A stretch of 64,000 nt of DNA from Neoarius graeffei. Taxonomy: Eukaryota > Chordata > Actinopteri > Siluriformes > Ariidae. This document shows, piece by piece, positions 1-9,735 of this stretch. Position numbers and translations under genes: made by a program. Under the pieces are notes generated by a model, which was not told the origin of the DNA, did not search any database, and saw only the letters and a program-made list of their open reading frames with translations. Numbering within the stretch: position 1 is the first letter of the stretch; each line of letters begins with the position of its first letter. The DNA lies in NCBI RefSeq assembly GCF_027579695.1, contig NC_083587.1, positions 2,746,501 through 2,810,500 of the forward strand. The letters run 5' to 3'.

Positions 1-878
1 GCTGGTGGTATTTTGGAAGGACAGTTTTTAGGTCAGCATGATTGAAATCCCTGGCGAGAATGATGAAACCATCTGGGTGTGTTGTCTGTTGTTTGCTGAT
101 GGCATGGTAGAGTTCGTTTAGTGCTGCATTTCTCTTGCTGTTGTTGTTGGTTGGTGGAATGTAAACTGCGACGAGCAGAATCACGGTAAACTCTCTCGGC
201 AAGTAGAATGGACGGCACTTAATGATTATGAACTCAGCCAGTGGTGAACAGTGTCTATAAACTACCTTAGCGTCTCTGCACCATTCATCTCGGAGGTAAA
301 CACACACGCCCCCGCCACGACTTTTACCTCCTTCCGAGAGTGCTCTGTCCGCTCGGTAGCATGTTAGCTGCTCCAGTTGTATGGCTGAGTCAGGGATGTT
401 GTCGTTTAGCCATGTTTCAGTGAAAATGAACACACAACAACTGCTTACTGTCCGGTTCGCTGATCTTAGAAGTCGAATGTGGTCCATTTTGTTGTCCAGT
501 GATCTGACGTTTGCTAGCAGGATAGATGGTATGGCTGGCCAAGTAGGGTTAGCTGCTAGCCTGTTCCGGATGCCTCTGCGTTTCCCTCGCTTCCTAGTTC
601 GCGAGCACCGCGGTCGATGCCTCTTTCCTGGGGTCGACGTGCTAGGCAAGTCCGCAGGTCTGTGCAGGATTCCCAGCTCCTGTAGCGTCCGTGTTTCAAT
701 GTCCAAAACATCGCATATCTTACTGTTCCGAATTTGTAACAATTCCTGTCGGCTGTATTTGTGTTCCAACATACAGTACATTGACAAGAAAGACACTCCG
801 AAAAACACATTTTACAAAGAAAAACAAACAAAACACGGGAGAGAGAGGGGCCGCTGCGTCTGAGCCGCGCTACCACCG
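1..878 (-). pseudogene. LINE ORF2 fragment, endonuclease domain (cut by window edge)
   Basis: Read on the minus strand, this is the N-terminal part of a non-LTR retrotransposon ORF2: a basic KRGKRRG-type stretch, then LANVRSLDNKMD, then an APE-type endonuclease with FTETWLNDNIPDSAIQL, KSRGGGVCVYL, CRPFYLPREF and VAVYIPP. One long frame is open from about position 545 to the window edge. The upstream part (about 556-878) lies in other frames, so at least one frameshift is present. The catalytic GDFN motif reads RDFN at about 33-50, a glycine-to-arginine change that would damage the nuclease. The wording of the motifs matches the abundant fish L2/CR1/Rex-like ORF2 proteins; the exact clade is not certain. 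The RT part would lie outside the window. Confidence 0.8.
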
Positions 879-897
879 GAAGCTAAGTTTTCTGTTT

Positions 898-935
898 CCA
901 CATGTACATTAAATGTACATGTACATTAAATGCAC
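898..935. repeat. short tandem/palindromic TGTACATT repeat
   Basis: Two tandem copies of CATGTACATTAAATGTA-like sequence lie at the junction between the minus-strand LINE piece and the plus-strand LINE piece. Each copy contains the self-complementary TGTACA/CATGTACATG core. It may mark the rearrangement point between two LINE fragments in opposite orientation. Confidence 0.6.
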
Positions 936-1901
936 ATTCATGTCAACTACTGCACAGAGCTTTATAAATGATCTCCCAGAGTTATCAACTTTGATTGGGT
1001 CACTGTTGGCCCCTGCAGAACTTCATCAGGCAACTGAATGCTTAGAGTCAACGTTCCACCATAATAATGTAGGATAATGTAGCTCCTCTTAAAAGGAAAA
1101 TGGTCAGAGACAAAAAATTAGCACCCTGGTATAATGAAGACACTCGCACTTTAAAACAGACCACTTGAAAATTGGAACGTAAATGGCGTCAAACAAAATT
1201 GGTAGTGTTCAAATTAGCGTGGAAGGAGAGCTTCCTGAAGTATAGAAAAGCTCTTAGTGCTGCGAGATCAACATATCTCTCCTCCCTAATAGAAGATAAC
1301 AAAAATAATCGTAGATTCCTATTTAATACTGTAGCAAAATTAACCAGGAATAAGTCCACTATAGACACATGCACACCTGCAGTATGTAGTAGCAACGACT
1401 TCATGAATTTTTTTAATGACAAAATTGAGAATATCCGACAAAAAATTCAAACTACTAATTTAAGGTCAGACAATGTAAGTGACCCTGTAGTTAACAATAG
1501 AACTGTATCAGATCAGCAATTAGAATGTTTTACTCCCCTTAAAGAAACTGAATTACTTTCATTAATCTCCGCATCAAAAGCCTCAACTTGTGTACTAGAT
1601 CCCTTACCTACACGTCTATTCAAACAGATAATACCTGAAGTAATTGAACCGCTTCTAAAAATAATAAATTCTTCTCTTACGATTGGCTATGTACCCAAAT
1701 CCTTTAAACTAGCAGTTATCAAACCCCTGATTAAAAACCTGGCCTTGATCCCTGTCAGCTGTCCAATTATCGGCCAATATCAAACCTCCGCTTTATCTCC
1801 AAGGTCCTTGAAAAAGCTGTGGCACAGCAGTTATGCTCATATTTACATAGGAATAACATCCATGAAATGTATCAGTCAGGATTTAGACCTCATCATAGAC
1901 T
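936..1901 (+). pseudogene. L2-type LINE ORF2 fragment (linker to start of RT)
   Basis: This plus-strand fragment starts within the endonuclease-RT linker (APLKRKMVRDKKLAPWYN, then the KLERKWRQTKL stretch typical of fish L2/Maui-type ORF2). It continues through VLDPLPTRLFKQI, SLTIGYVPKSFKLAVIKPLIK and, after a frame change near 1740-1760, through a decayed version of the conserved block between PLIK and SKVLEKAVAQQL, then HEMYQSGFRPHH. It stops abruptly just after FRPHHR, well before the catalytic YADD motif. It has an in-frame stop (about 1165) and a frameshift. It is a dead, 5'- and 3'-truncated copy facing away from the minus-strand LINE to its left. Confidence 0.8.
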
Positions 1902-2690
1902 GATTAGCTTACCTGAGCTATCTATCGCGTATCTGTCGCTAGTTTGCAGTGTACAGGGTATTTCACACACTATTTATAACCATCACATTAAAAGTTATAT
2001 ATGTTGTTTTGATGCCTGTTTGTTTCCCAAATATATACGTGTGTGTCTTAATGGGTGAATAAAAGGCATCGAGTTAAATATTATTGTAGAAAGGGGCTTT
2101 ATGAAGTTCAGTCCATTTACTTGCCTTGGTTTACGGGGAAGATTTGCCCCACCCAATATGGCGGACACTCTGACGTATCCCAGCAGCAGGCCACCAGCTC
2201 AATGCGGCGTCTATGTTTATATGTCTATGATTTTCAGCAGAGCCGCCATATTGTTTGCATTCAGCTGGATTGGAGAGGATTTCTCGCTGTGGGTTTCGGA
2301 TCGGGTAAGTCTTATGGCTGTTTTATCAGCGATGCAGTTTCTTGTTTGAACACAGAGCGTTTTTTTTTTCAGTAAAACACCGTGTAATGTGCCGCTGTGT
2401 TACTGCAGTCATGGAGTCGCTATCGGTGATGCTGTCGCATATCAGATGGAGATAATTATATACGTTTGACTGTAAAAAATAACTTTTATAACATGATTTA
2501 AGGGACTCAGATTATCATTGTTGTGTGTAGTATGCTCATATTGAAGAAATATACCTAATTTTAGTTTCTATTCATGTGGAATTGCGAGTTATGTCTATGC
2601 AATTTCATGTACAATTCACAAACAGCCATTGGATCATAATTAACTCATTTGGGATGTTTTAGCACTATTGCTTCGCTTCCCGAGATATGA
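1902..2690. other. No gene recognised; unassigned repeat-like DNA
   Basis: Short open frames occur at 2055-2375 and 2101-2349, but nothing in them is recognisable. A moderately GC-rich stretch (about 2140-2310) ends in GGGTAAGTC at about 2303, which looks like a 5' splice donor; it could be a promoter/first-exon remnant of a host gene or of a DNA transposon. No terminal repeats were found. A (T)9 run precedes 2370. Confidence 0.3.
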
Positions 2691-3087
2691 GAGCACAGCC
2701 ACTCAGTGCTCCACAGACTAAGTCCTGACTTATTTAATTATTATTGTGGGTGGGAATCAAAAAAGCGGAATCAAAGTGCAGGTGATTTAAAAAAAAAAAA
2801 AAAAGGGCGCTAGCGGCCATGTGTGCTGTGAGGCTGTGTGCTGGTGTCTTCACTCCCTGGCGGGGTTTTATTTCAGTTATGTAGGTACCCTGACATGTTA
2901 TGAATGAATGATTGTTAATGTTAAAGGAGGGAAGGTGCACTGTTTATAACTGATCTTCAAAAAATAAGCTAAAAAAAGGCTTAAAAATTTCCACGATAAA
3001 AAAAAGAAAAAAGGCGGGGCTAATTTTCAGCTAAATTCTATTTAACCCATTCAGGAGAAAAATCATTTGGCGCTTGAGGAAAGGATG
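2691..3087. other. AT-rich spacer with A-tracts
   Basis: No gene seen. A 15-base A run lies at about 2789-2803, and further A-rich runs lie at about 2960-3012. These could be degraded retroposon tails, but no matching element body was identified. Confidence 0.4.
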
Positions 3088-3099
3088 TAAAAAAATGCG

Positions 3100-3400
3100 C
3101 TTGTCAGTGCCTCAGTTGGCTCAGACCGAGTCATATGCGTGAACTCTGGGCAAAAACAGCCTGCCGGATGGTGTCAGTGTAGCTTCGGAGAAGAAAGCTA
3201 CAGTCCAGAAGGGCTGGCCTGGGCCCGTGGTGAATTTTACCAATGTCCAGAAGTGTCTTTGCTGTAGGTGATCTTAGTGTACAAGCACTGAGCGTTTGTC
3301 ACAATCAAAATTACTAAAATAAACAATAAAGACAATCGGTGTCGGGAGCGCATCGCAAACACGTTGGCCACGGGGGGCGCCATTGTGCAGCTATGGTGGT
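3100..3400 (-). pseudogene. Possible 5' end of another LINE
   Basis: On the minus strand the sequence encodes, with interruptions, a segment starting near CTMAPPVANVFAMRSRHRL and continuing VTNAQCLYTKITYSKDT. The arrangement of a hydrophobic start, a TYS(K/R) motif and then an acidic/basic region resembles the start of fish LINE ORF2 proteins; the fragment at 1-878 carries a comparable TADRN/YSRQEL segment upstream of its endonuclease. Stops are present and no endonuclease follows. The assignment is tentative. Confidence 0.3.
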
Positions 3401-3961
3401 GATATTGGGTCGCGGTAATGTTCCATTCACATAAAGCTTGTCGACAGACAGTGTAGCTCGCTTACCTTCTTACCCGAGTTGTTTCATTACAGGCAAGAGG
3501 GCTGCTCTTCTTTCCTGGATTTCTCGTGGGAATTGGTCTTTTAGTCCATATGATGTGCCTTTCAGTTCTTTTCCTTTGCTTTTAATAAGTTCTTTGTGCT
3601 TGAGTGTTCGAATTTGGCTATTATCAGAGGTGGCTTTTTATTGTCTTTGGAAGTGAGACGGTGGACTCGATGAAAGGTAATCCTGTTGACTGCGTCTGAT
3701 GGGATTTTCAGAGATGACTGCATGAATTCTTTCACAGCTTTCTCAGGATCATCAGGTTGATAGTGGGATTCCTGAAAAAATGTTGTCGTGCATGCTGCGG
3801 CATTGGAGGTCTAGTATTTTTTTTTCTTTCATGATTCTATTTTTGCTAGTGAGATGAGTTACCTGGTTGGATAAGTTTGTGACCTTTCCTTTTAGTTCAC
3901 TGTTTTCTAATACGAGTGTGTCGATCTGTGATTGAGAGAATGCGAGACTGGCTTTTAATTT
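3400..3961 (-). pseudogene. L1-type ORF1, C-terminal half (3' arm of a twin-primed insertion)
   Basis: The minus strand encodes a coiled coil (QSQIDTLVLENSELKGKV, VTNLSNQVTHLTSKN) followed by the RRM-like/C-terminal part of an L1-type ORF1 protein: LDLQCRSMHDNIFF, EKAVKEFMQSSLKI, VNRITFHRVHRL, PPLIIAKFEHSKHKELI, QFPREIQERRA. A frameshift lies near 3780 and a stop near the end, so it is not functional. ORF1p is the RNA-binding chaperone of L1 elements. The beginning of this half (3924-3960) is duplicated, in opposite orientation, at 7071-7107, where the N-terminal half of the same protein ends. Confidence 0.72.
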
Positions 3962-4603
3962 GAGGTGGCGATGTTACACTGAGTCCATCGCGAGACTTTG
4001 GGTGAGATTCAACATGGCGGCGCGCTGAATACCGTTTGTAAACACAGGATTACAGGAATATTCTTTTCCTTCTGTTTAAACTGGTTATTACCTCTCAACA
4101 AGAACCGGCCAATCTGTTTAACTTTTCCGACGGCCACTTCTTCATTCCGGACACCATGACATCTGAACCTGGCAAGAAACACCCAACACGCGACTGGTCA
4201 ACTGAGACAGATGAGGCTCCAGAGACTAGGGGTGGGCGATACTGGGAATTTGGGTATCGATCCGATACCAAGTAAATACAGGGCTAGTATTGCCGATACT
4301 GATAGTGATACTTTTTATTTGAAATGTTATGATCATTGAATAATTTTGTGATTTTGCCTTTTTTAGTTGATTATGATAAAACACAAGACAAAGATTTTAG
4401 GCAAATAAAAATGTTTTTTATTAACTAACTACAACAATATAAAACAATGTAACAGTATATTAATAATAAAATAATTCCCTTATCACCTTCTGCTACACAA
4501 AATTGTTTAAGAAAAAAGTCACTAGTGCAAAATAACAAAAAAGCAACAATGTAACAAAAATATAAATATAACAATGTCAACAACACCACAAAAAATACCT
4601 TCC

Positions 4604-6282
4604 AGGCCTAGACATTAAGCATTTACCACTGGTGGCCCATTGGGCCAGTGGAATTTAAAAGTTTCTAGCCTAAATGGAAAATGTGGTGGCCCGAATGCAT
4701 GCGGTACCCGAACCACGGCAGCCGCTGCAAACACCACAGGCTCATATATTCTCAACATTGTAGATATTGAATTCTCACCACTGTAGATATTCTTATAGAA
4801 ATAGAAGTACAATTAACTTTTTAAATACACCTTTATATAATAGCCACAAGACACACACAGGCCAGTCCCAAGTGTGGATGAAAGGTGAGGGTGGCATACT
4901 AACCCTTATCATGCTGGATTTAAATGGGCATTTTTATTGCCCATGAAGTTTTATTTCTTAATTAATAAAATATCATGAGAATCATTGACTTACCATACAT
5001 TTCCTGAAAGGGTGGACTTTGGGGAATAATCTAGTGAGATGTTTGCAAAGCCTTACCTGCTCGGGGGTGATTTATAACCCTAATTACCTGTTAATTAGCT
5101 AATTAACAGGTATGCTCAGGTGAGCCAAAAAGGAGTGAAATGTTGTATTTTTTTTAATAAGACAAGACATAAACACCAAATTTTCAGGATATGTCCTTGG
5201 GGGAACTAGTAGTAAATTTTTGCAAATTCAGCTCATTTGCATAAACCGTTGCCATGGCAACAGCAGATACCCTAGCAACTGGGGGTATACTGGGTTTAGC
5301 ATGGTCTGGTTGTACCAGAGAGGGTCAGAATGAATATATATATATTTTATTTGTAATGAACTAATGTAGACCTAGTTTGGCTATTTTGATAGATTTCATC
5401 ATCTTTGGATATTTGAATAATATAATATATGGGATCAGATCTAATTTACCACATTATTTTATCTGTTCTTCTATTTCAGTCATAGCAACCAACATTTATA
5501 CTTCAATCACTAAAAGTTGATACACATGTAGCCATATTTCTTGGCAGTGTATCCTGAAATTTTGATATTAATATACAAAGTCTGAACGATTTTACACCAT
5601 CTGAAGCTAAAGCGCGTGTGTTGAAATGCTGTTTTACGATTTGGCGCCATATTCGGCGATTTGTAAACCGAGCGTGACGTTGCGCACTCTGATTGGCTGC
5701 CGAATTCAAAATGAAGCCGTTCATTAACGCCCGATAGTTAATTTATGCACGATCGTATTTATGAATGAATGACACCACTGAACTTTCTAGCGGAAGAGGC
5801 AGAAAGTGGTATAAAGAAGGCGACGATCGGACAAAGAGAAGTTTTTGTTTTTAGCTCAAACTGTTTACCTGGCCTTTGGCCAGGTTGCGGAGCGTGAAGT
5901 TTGAACATATTTCTATTTGAATTTCACCGTTCTGATGGTCTCCTTGCCGCAACCGTCTTCGTCTACAAGATGCTATTTTCCCGCCAAAATGATGCTTCCG
6001 AACAGCACCGAACATCTCCGAAGATGCACGAAGACGACACTCTCCTGCCGCGGAGTGGAGGGTGACGAAAACAAAGATGGCGGACCTCGTATCGAAAAGG
6101 TGCATTTTACAAACAATTTCTTCACAATTCTGGGTAAAATATGAGTAATAAAATTGTTAATTTGCATCAAAAACGTACTGGCCCACCCGGGCCACTGTTT
6201 GGCCAAATTTAGTGGCCCGAACTGGCCCGAAAGACGTAAAAAACACCGCCGGGCCATCGGGCAAGTGCTAATGTCAAGGCCT
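4604..6282. mobile_element. Nested DNA transposon inside the hAT element
   Basis: The ends AGACATTAAGCATTT (4610) and GCACTTGCCCGATGGCCC in reverse complement (ending 6276) form imperfect terminal inverted repeats, with repeated GTGGCCC/GGGCCAC motifs inside both ends. The six bases AGGCCT flank it on both sides (4604-4609, 6277-6282), a likely target-site duplication; the superfamily is not certain. The interior holds a GC-rich, exon-like segment (about 5740-6145) ending in GGGTAAAATATGAG and containing AAGATGGCGG. No transposase was seen. Confidence 0.65.
5085..5112. repeat. 28-bp perfect palindrome
   Basis: TACCTGTTAATTAG is followed immediately by its exact reverse complement. Another short hairpin (GGGCAT...ATGCCC type) lies near 4925-4945. 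Both are inside the nested transposon and may be structural relics. Confidence 0.8.
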
Positions 6283-7210
6283 GCCTTCCACTGCACGCAA
6301 ATATTTGTGAAAAATAAAGTCAGTAATAAAGTAACCAAGTCAGTAGTGCAAAATAAGTAAACAAAAGCAAGAATGTAATAAATATAACAATATAAACAAC
6401 ACAACAAAAAAATACCTTCCATTGCACGCATATATGTGTGAAAAATAAAGTCAGTAGTGCAAATCAGGTGTAAACTACAAGTGCCTTGTAACCTTTGGCT
6501 CTTTACGCACAAAGCCCTCCAAGGAAGTATCCCTTGAGGTGCCCTTTTGGCTCTGTTCCCATGTTGATAACAGATTTAAAGGTTTTTGTTCATGAACAGT
6601 AACATGTTTACATTCTTCCCTTTTATTGCACTACTTCTCTGAGTTATTAACTGTCCCGCCTTAGAGAAAATCCTTTCTTTCTCAGTCAGTGCTCTGACTC
6701 TCCGCTCTCCGACAAAGCAGGGAGGGGGAGGGGCAAGGTGTGAGCGGCAGAGAGAGAGAGAAAGGTGCGCTGTTTACACAGATTTAGAGAGAAACTACAC
6801 TCGCATGAACTCTGAGTAAATTCAAGTAATTTACTGGACGTATTGAAGAGAAACTGTGACGAAAGTATCGATGTCATCACGCTAGTATCGATTCGATTCC
6901 GATACTCCCCTTGGTATCAATACTATCGCTACTCAGATCGATATGCCCACCCCTGCCAGAGACTCCCCCCGCTATCGGTACCGCCAAGGTCACATCCATC
7001 GAGGTCAGTTTACTGGAATCCATAAACCACAAACTTGATATACTTGAACATCTTCATGAGGACATCAAGGAATTAAAAGCCAGTCTCGCATTCTCTCAAT
7101 CACAGATATGAATACATCCTTAACAAAAGTGAGATTATTGAAGCTAGATATTACTCTCTGGTGATTTTACGGTAGGTTTGTTTCTATACGAGAACATTAA
7201 GCCGAGCTAA

Positions 7211-7419
7211 AAAGCTAATGATGCTAACTGCCTTTAGACGGAGCTAGGCGAACGGCGCGAAAAGCTGCCATTGTGGTCATGAAAAGCTAATGTGGCTAAT
7301 TGCCTTTAGACGGAGCTAGACGAACGGCACGAAAAGCCGCCATTGTGGTCATGAAAAGCTAATGTGGCTAATTGCCTTTAGACGGAGCTATGCGAACGGC
7401 ACGAAAAGCCGCCATTGCT
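7211..7419. repeat. Three-copy 72-bp tandem repeat
   Basis: Copies start at 7211, 7283 and 7355, each containing AAAGCTAATG, GCCTTTAGACGGAGCTA and GAACGGC(A/G)CGAAAAGC. The third copy is cut at its 3' side after GCCATTG. Copies 2 and 3 are closer to each other than to copy 1. No coding potential was recognised. Confidence 0.85.
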
Positions 7420-8414
7420 CTCACCGACTGCTAGCAGCCTGAACTGTACTGACAAGCAAACAAGCTTAAACAAAATTCAGATCATTGAAGGTAGACATTA
7501 CTCTTATGATTTGGAGGTAGAATTTTTTTTAACTGTTGGTGTATTTCTAAACAAGAAGATTAAAGATGAAAGCTATATATTTATCTATCTATTCAGACTC
7601 AGGGTTCCCGCGGGTCCTTAAAGAGTTTTAAATACAGCTTTTGGTTTTCAAGGCCTAAAAACGTCTTAAATTGTTTGGAATGACTGGAATTTGCAAAAGG
7701 GAGGTATTAAATTTAATATTGGACCGAACAAGTGAAATGTCTCCATCCGGTTTGGGGTATTTTTTTAACCGTAATTTTAAAAGCGACCAGCGTACCTTTT
7801 GGGGGCAGCATCGGTTCTGTGCATTCCGCGTTCCGTAGATCAAGAACTAACATTAGAAGGCTACTGGAGGAAGTGTGGTGTGGTGGTTGTGAAGAGTGAG
7901 AGATGCGCAGGTAGCTTACATGGGCACTAGAAAGCGCCCCCAAAATAAGGAGAAGAGTCGTTTGCAATAAAAAGCGCTGGATCGCACAAATGTGTTTAAA
8001 GATGGTAATGCAGCGCTGGGGACATGGCGGACTGGGAAACTGTTTTTTCACGGACACAAGGCGCGCGCGCACGTGTGTGTGTTGGAGGTCAAGCACTCTG
8101 GAGTGAAACGCAGGGGGGTTCGCGCATGGGCACAAGAGTCAGGTGGAAAATGGGACTTATAGGACATAATACTACTGCTAATAATAATAATGATTAGCAT
8201 AATTTTTTTTACATAATTAACATTGTTTATTGTACTAAGTTTAATATAAATACATAAACCTTTATTTCAAAACTCAATTAAAAAGAATTACAGAAAATAC
8301 AATAATTCTAAATGTAGTACAATATAAATAATTTGTACAAAAAATTTTTTAGCTTTATGACCTATCGTCTACAACAGTGTTTCACAAAGTGTGTTCCGCG
8401 AGAGACCTCAAGTG
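7420..8414. other. Intergenic DNA with a hAT-like terminus near 7600
   Basis: No gene recognised. At 7600 CAGGGTTCCCGCGGG begins a segment (to about 7720) that resembles the outer end of fish hAT repeats; the partner end was not found. 8155-8345 is AT-rich. Short GC-rich stretches at about 8030-8110 give open frames of no recognisable identity. Confidence 0.35.
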
Positions 8415-8811
8415 CAGGGCTCTACAGTGCACACATTTCACTCGCATTTGCGAGCGAATTTTTAGGCATGCGAAAGACGAAAAAAAATGTGCATTCGTGC
8501 GAGGGCTTCTTGCGGCCGACAATTCAGGAAAGCACTGAGCACAGACACGACGAGTTTAACATTCTAAAATGTATCAAACGTTAAACTGCAAAGTATGTAA
8601 ATCCAGCGCTGGATAGCCTAGCAAATATTTTTTGCACTAGAGACAAGAAAATTACATCAATGTGTTCATCAGAGCCTTGTAGCGCTCAATGTGGAAGAAT
8701 TTTGAGAATATCTCCTTCCGTTTTCGTGTAAATTTCCGATGTTTGGAGGGAGCACTCTGAGAAAATTCTTCACTTTCTGTGTGCCTCTCTGTGTCTCTGC
8801 GCTCAGCGCGC
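8415..8811 (+). mobile_element. hAT-like left terminus adjoining the minisatellite
   Basis: CAGGGCTCTACAGTGCAC at 8415 is typical of a fish hAT terminal repeat, followed by inverted TCGCATTTGCGAGCGAA-type sequence. It runs without a clear break towards the 22-kb minisatellite. No right terminus with the expected reverse-complement end was found to the right of the array, so the element is either truncated or its right end is diverged. Confidence 0.45.
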
Positions 8812-8845
8812 GGGTGGGGGAGGGGCTGCTCGCTCTCCTCACACA

Positions 8846-8847
8846 CA

Positions 8848-8899
<52 letters not shown>

Positions 8900-8945
8900 G
8901 GAGGGGCTGCTCTCTCTCTCACTCCACACACACACACACACGTGA
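8846..8945. repeat. (CA)n microsatellite at the array's left edge
   Basis: Runs of CACACA at 8860-8896 and 8928-8941 are interspersed with the first imperfect minisatellite units (GGGAGGGGCTGCTC). The mixture suggests that the variable half of the 30-bp unit derives from a CA/CT microsatellite joined to the GGGAGGGGCTG core. Confidence 0.9.
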
Positions 8946-9007
8946 GGGAGGGGCTGCTCACTCTCACTCACACACACACGCAAGGGAGGGGCTGCTCGCT
9001 CTGTAGC

Positions 9008-9735
9008 ACGCGAGGGAGGGGCTGCTCACTTGGTCACACAGGAGGGAGGGGCTGATCGCTCTGTCACACACGAGGGAGGGGCTGATCGCTCTGTCACACA
9101 CGAGGGAGGGGCTGATCGCTCTGTCACACACGAGGGAGGGGCTGATCGCTCTGTCACACACGAGGGAGGGGCTGATCGCTCTGTCACACACGAGGGAGGG
9201 GCAGCTCGCTCTGTCACACACGAGGGAGGGGCAGCTCGCTCTGTCACACACGAGGGAGGGGCAGCTCGCTCTGTCACACACGAGGGAGGGGCAGCTCGCT
9301 CTGTCACACACGAGGGAGGGGCAGCTCGCTCTGTCACACACGAGGGAGGGGCTGATCGCGCTCTCTCACAAGAGGGAGGGGCTGATCGCTCTGCCACGAA
9401 CGAGGGAGGGGCTGATCGCTCTGCCACGCACGAGGGAGGGGGTGATCGCTCTGTCACGCACGAGGGAGGGGGTGAGCGCTCTGTCACGCACGAGGGAGGG
9501 GCTGCTCGCTGTCTCTCACACGAGGGAGGGGCTGCTCGCTGTCTCTCACACGAGGGAGGGGCTGCTCGCTGTCTCTCACACGAGGGAGGGGCTGCTCGCT
9601 GTCTCTCACACGAGGGAGGGGCTGCTCGCCCTGTCACACAAGAGGGAGGGGCTGCTCGCCCTGTCACACACGAGGGAGGGGCTGCTCGCCCTGTCACACA
9701 CGAGGGAGGAGCTGCTCGCCCTGTCACACACGAGG
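9008..9735. repeat. Left-edge subfamily of the minisatellite
   Basis: Units here carry CACACACGAG or CACGCACGAG and end in CTGATCG, CAGCTCG or CTGCTCG rather than the CTGCCCG of the interior. They most resemble the right-edge block (30005-30790). Confidence 0.9.

Larger units (their letters stand above)
4219..6963. mobile_element. hAT-type non-autonomous transposon with 8-bp TSD
   Basis: The element proper is 4227-6955. Its ends are inverted (TAGGGGTGGGCGATA on the left; TATGCCCACCCCTG on the right), with further inner GTATCGAT-type inverted motifs. It is flanked by the exact 8-bp duplication CCAGAGAC (4219-4226 and 6956-6963), the hallmark of hAT. No transposase was recognised inside. Its right part carries a duplicated block (CCTTCCA-TGCACGCA followed by GTGAAAAATAAAGTCAGTA, at about 6284-6350 and 6415-6465). 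It inserted into an L1-type ORF1 and itself hosts another element at 4610-6276. Confidence 0.85.
4159..7112 (+). pseudogene. L1-type ORF1, N-terminal half, split by a hAT insertion
   Basis: The start codon at 4159 opens MTSEPGKKHPTRDWSTETDE and runs to the codons for APET at the hAT target site (4219-4226). The frame resumes without loss after the right target-site copy (6956-6963) with PPAIGTAKVTSIEVSLLESI, HKLDILEHLHEDIKELK and ASLAFSQSQI, then a stop at 7110. The coiled-coil start overlaps the minus-strand half at 3400-3961 by 37 bp. If the hAT were absent the N-terminal part would read through cleanly, so ORF1 was intact here when the hAT inserted. The plus-strand 5' leader is about 3965-4158. 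Confidence 0.72.

Noticed and set aside
4219-4226. 9-bp rather than 8-bp duplication at the hAT site (CCAGAGACT)
   Set aside because: The ninth base, T, is better read as the first base of the left terminus (TAGGGGTGGG); 8 bp fits hAT.
5973-6512. 179-codon minus-strand frame in the nested transposon
   Set aside because: It crosses the element's right terminus into the host hAT, so it joins unrelated sequences; no recognisable domain.
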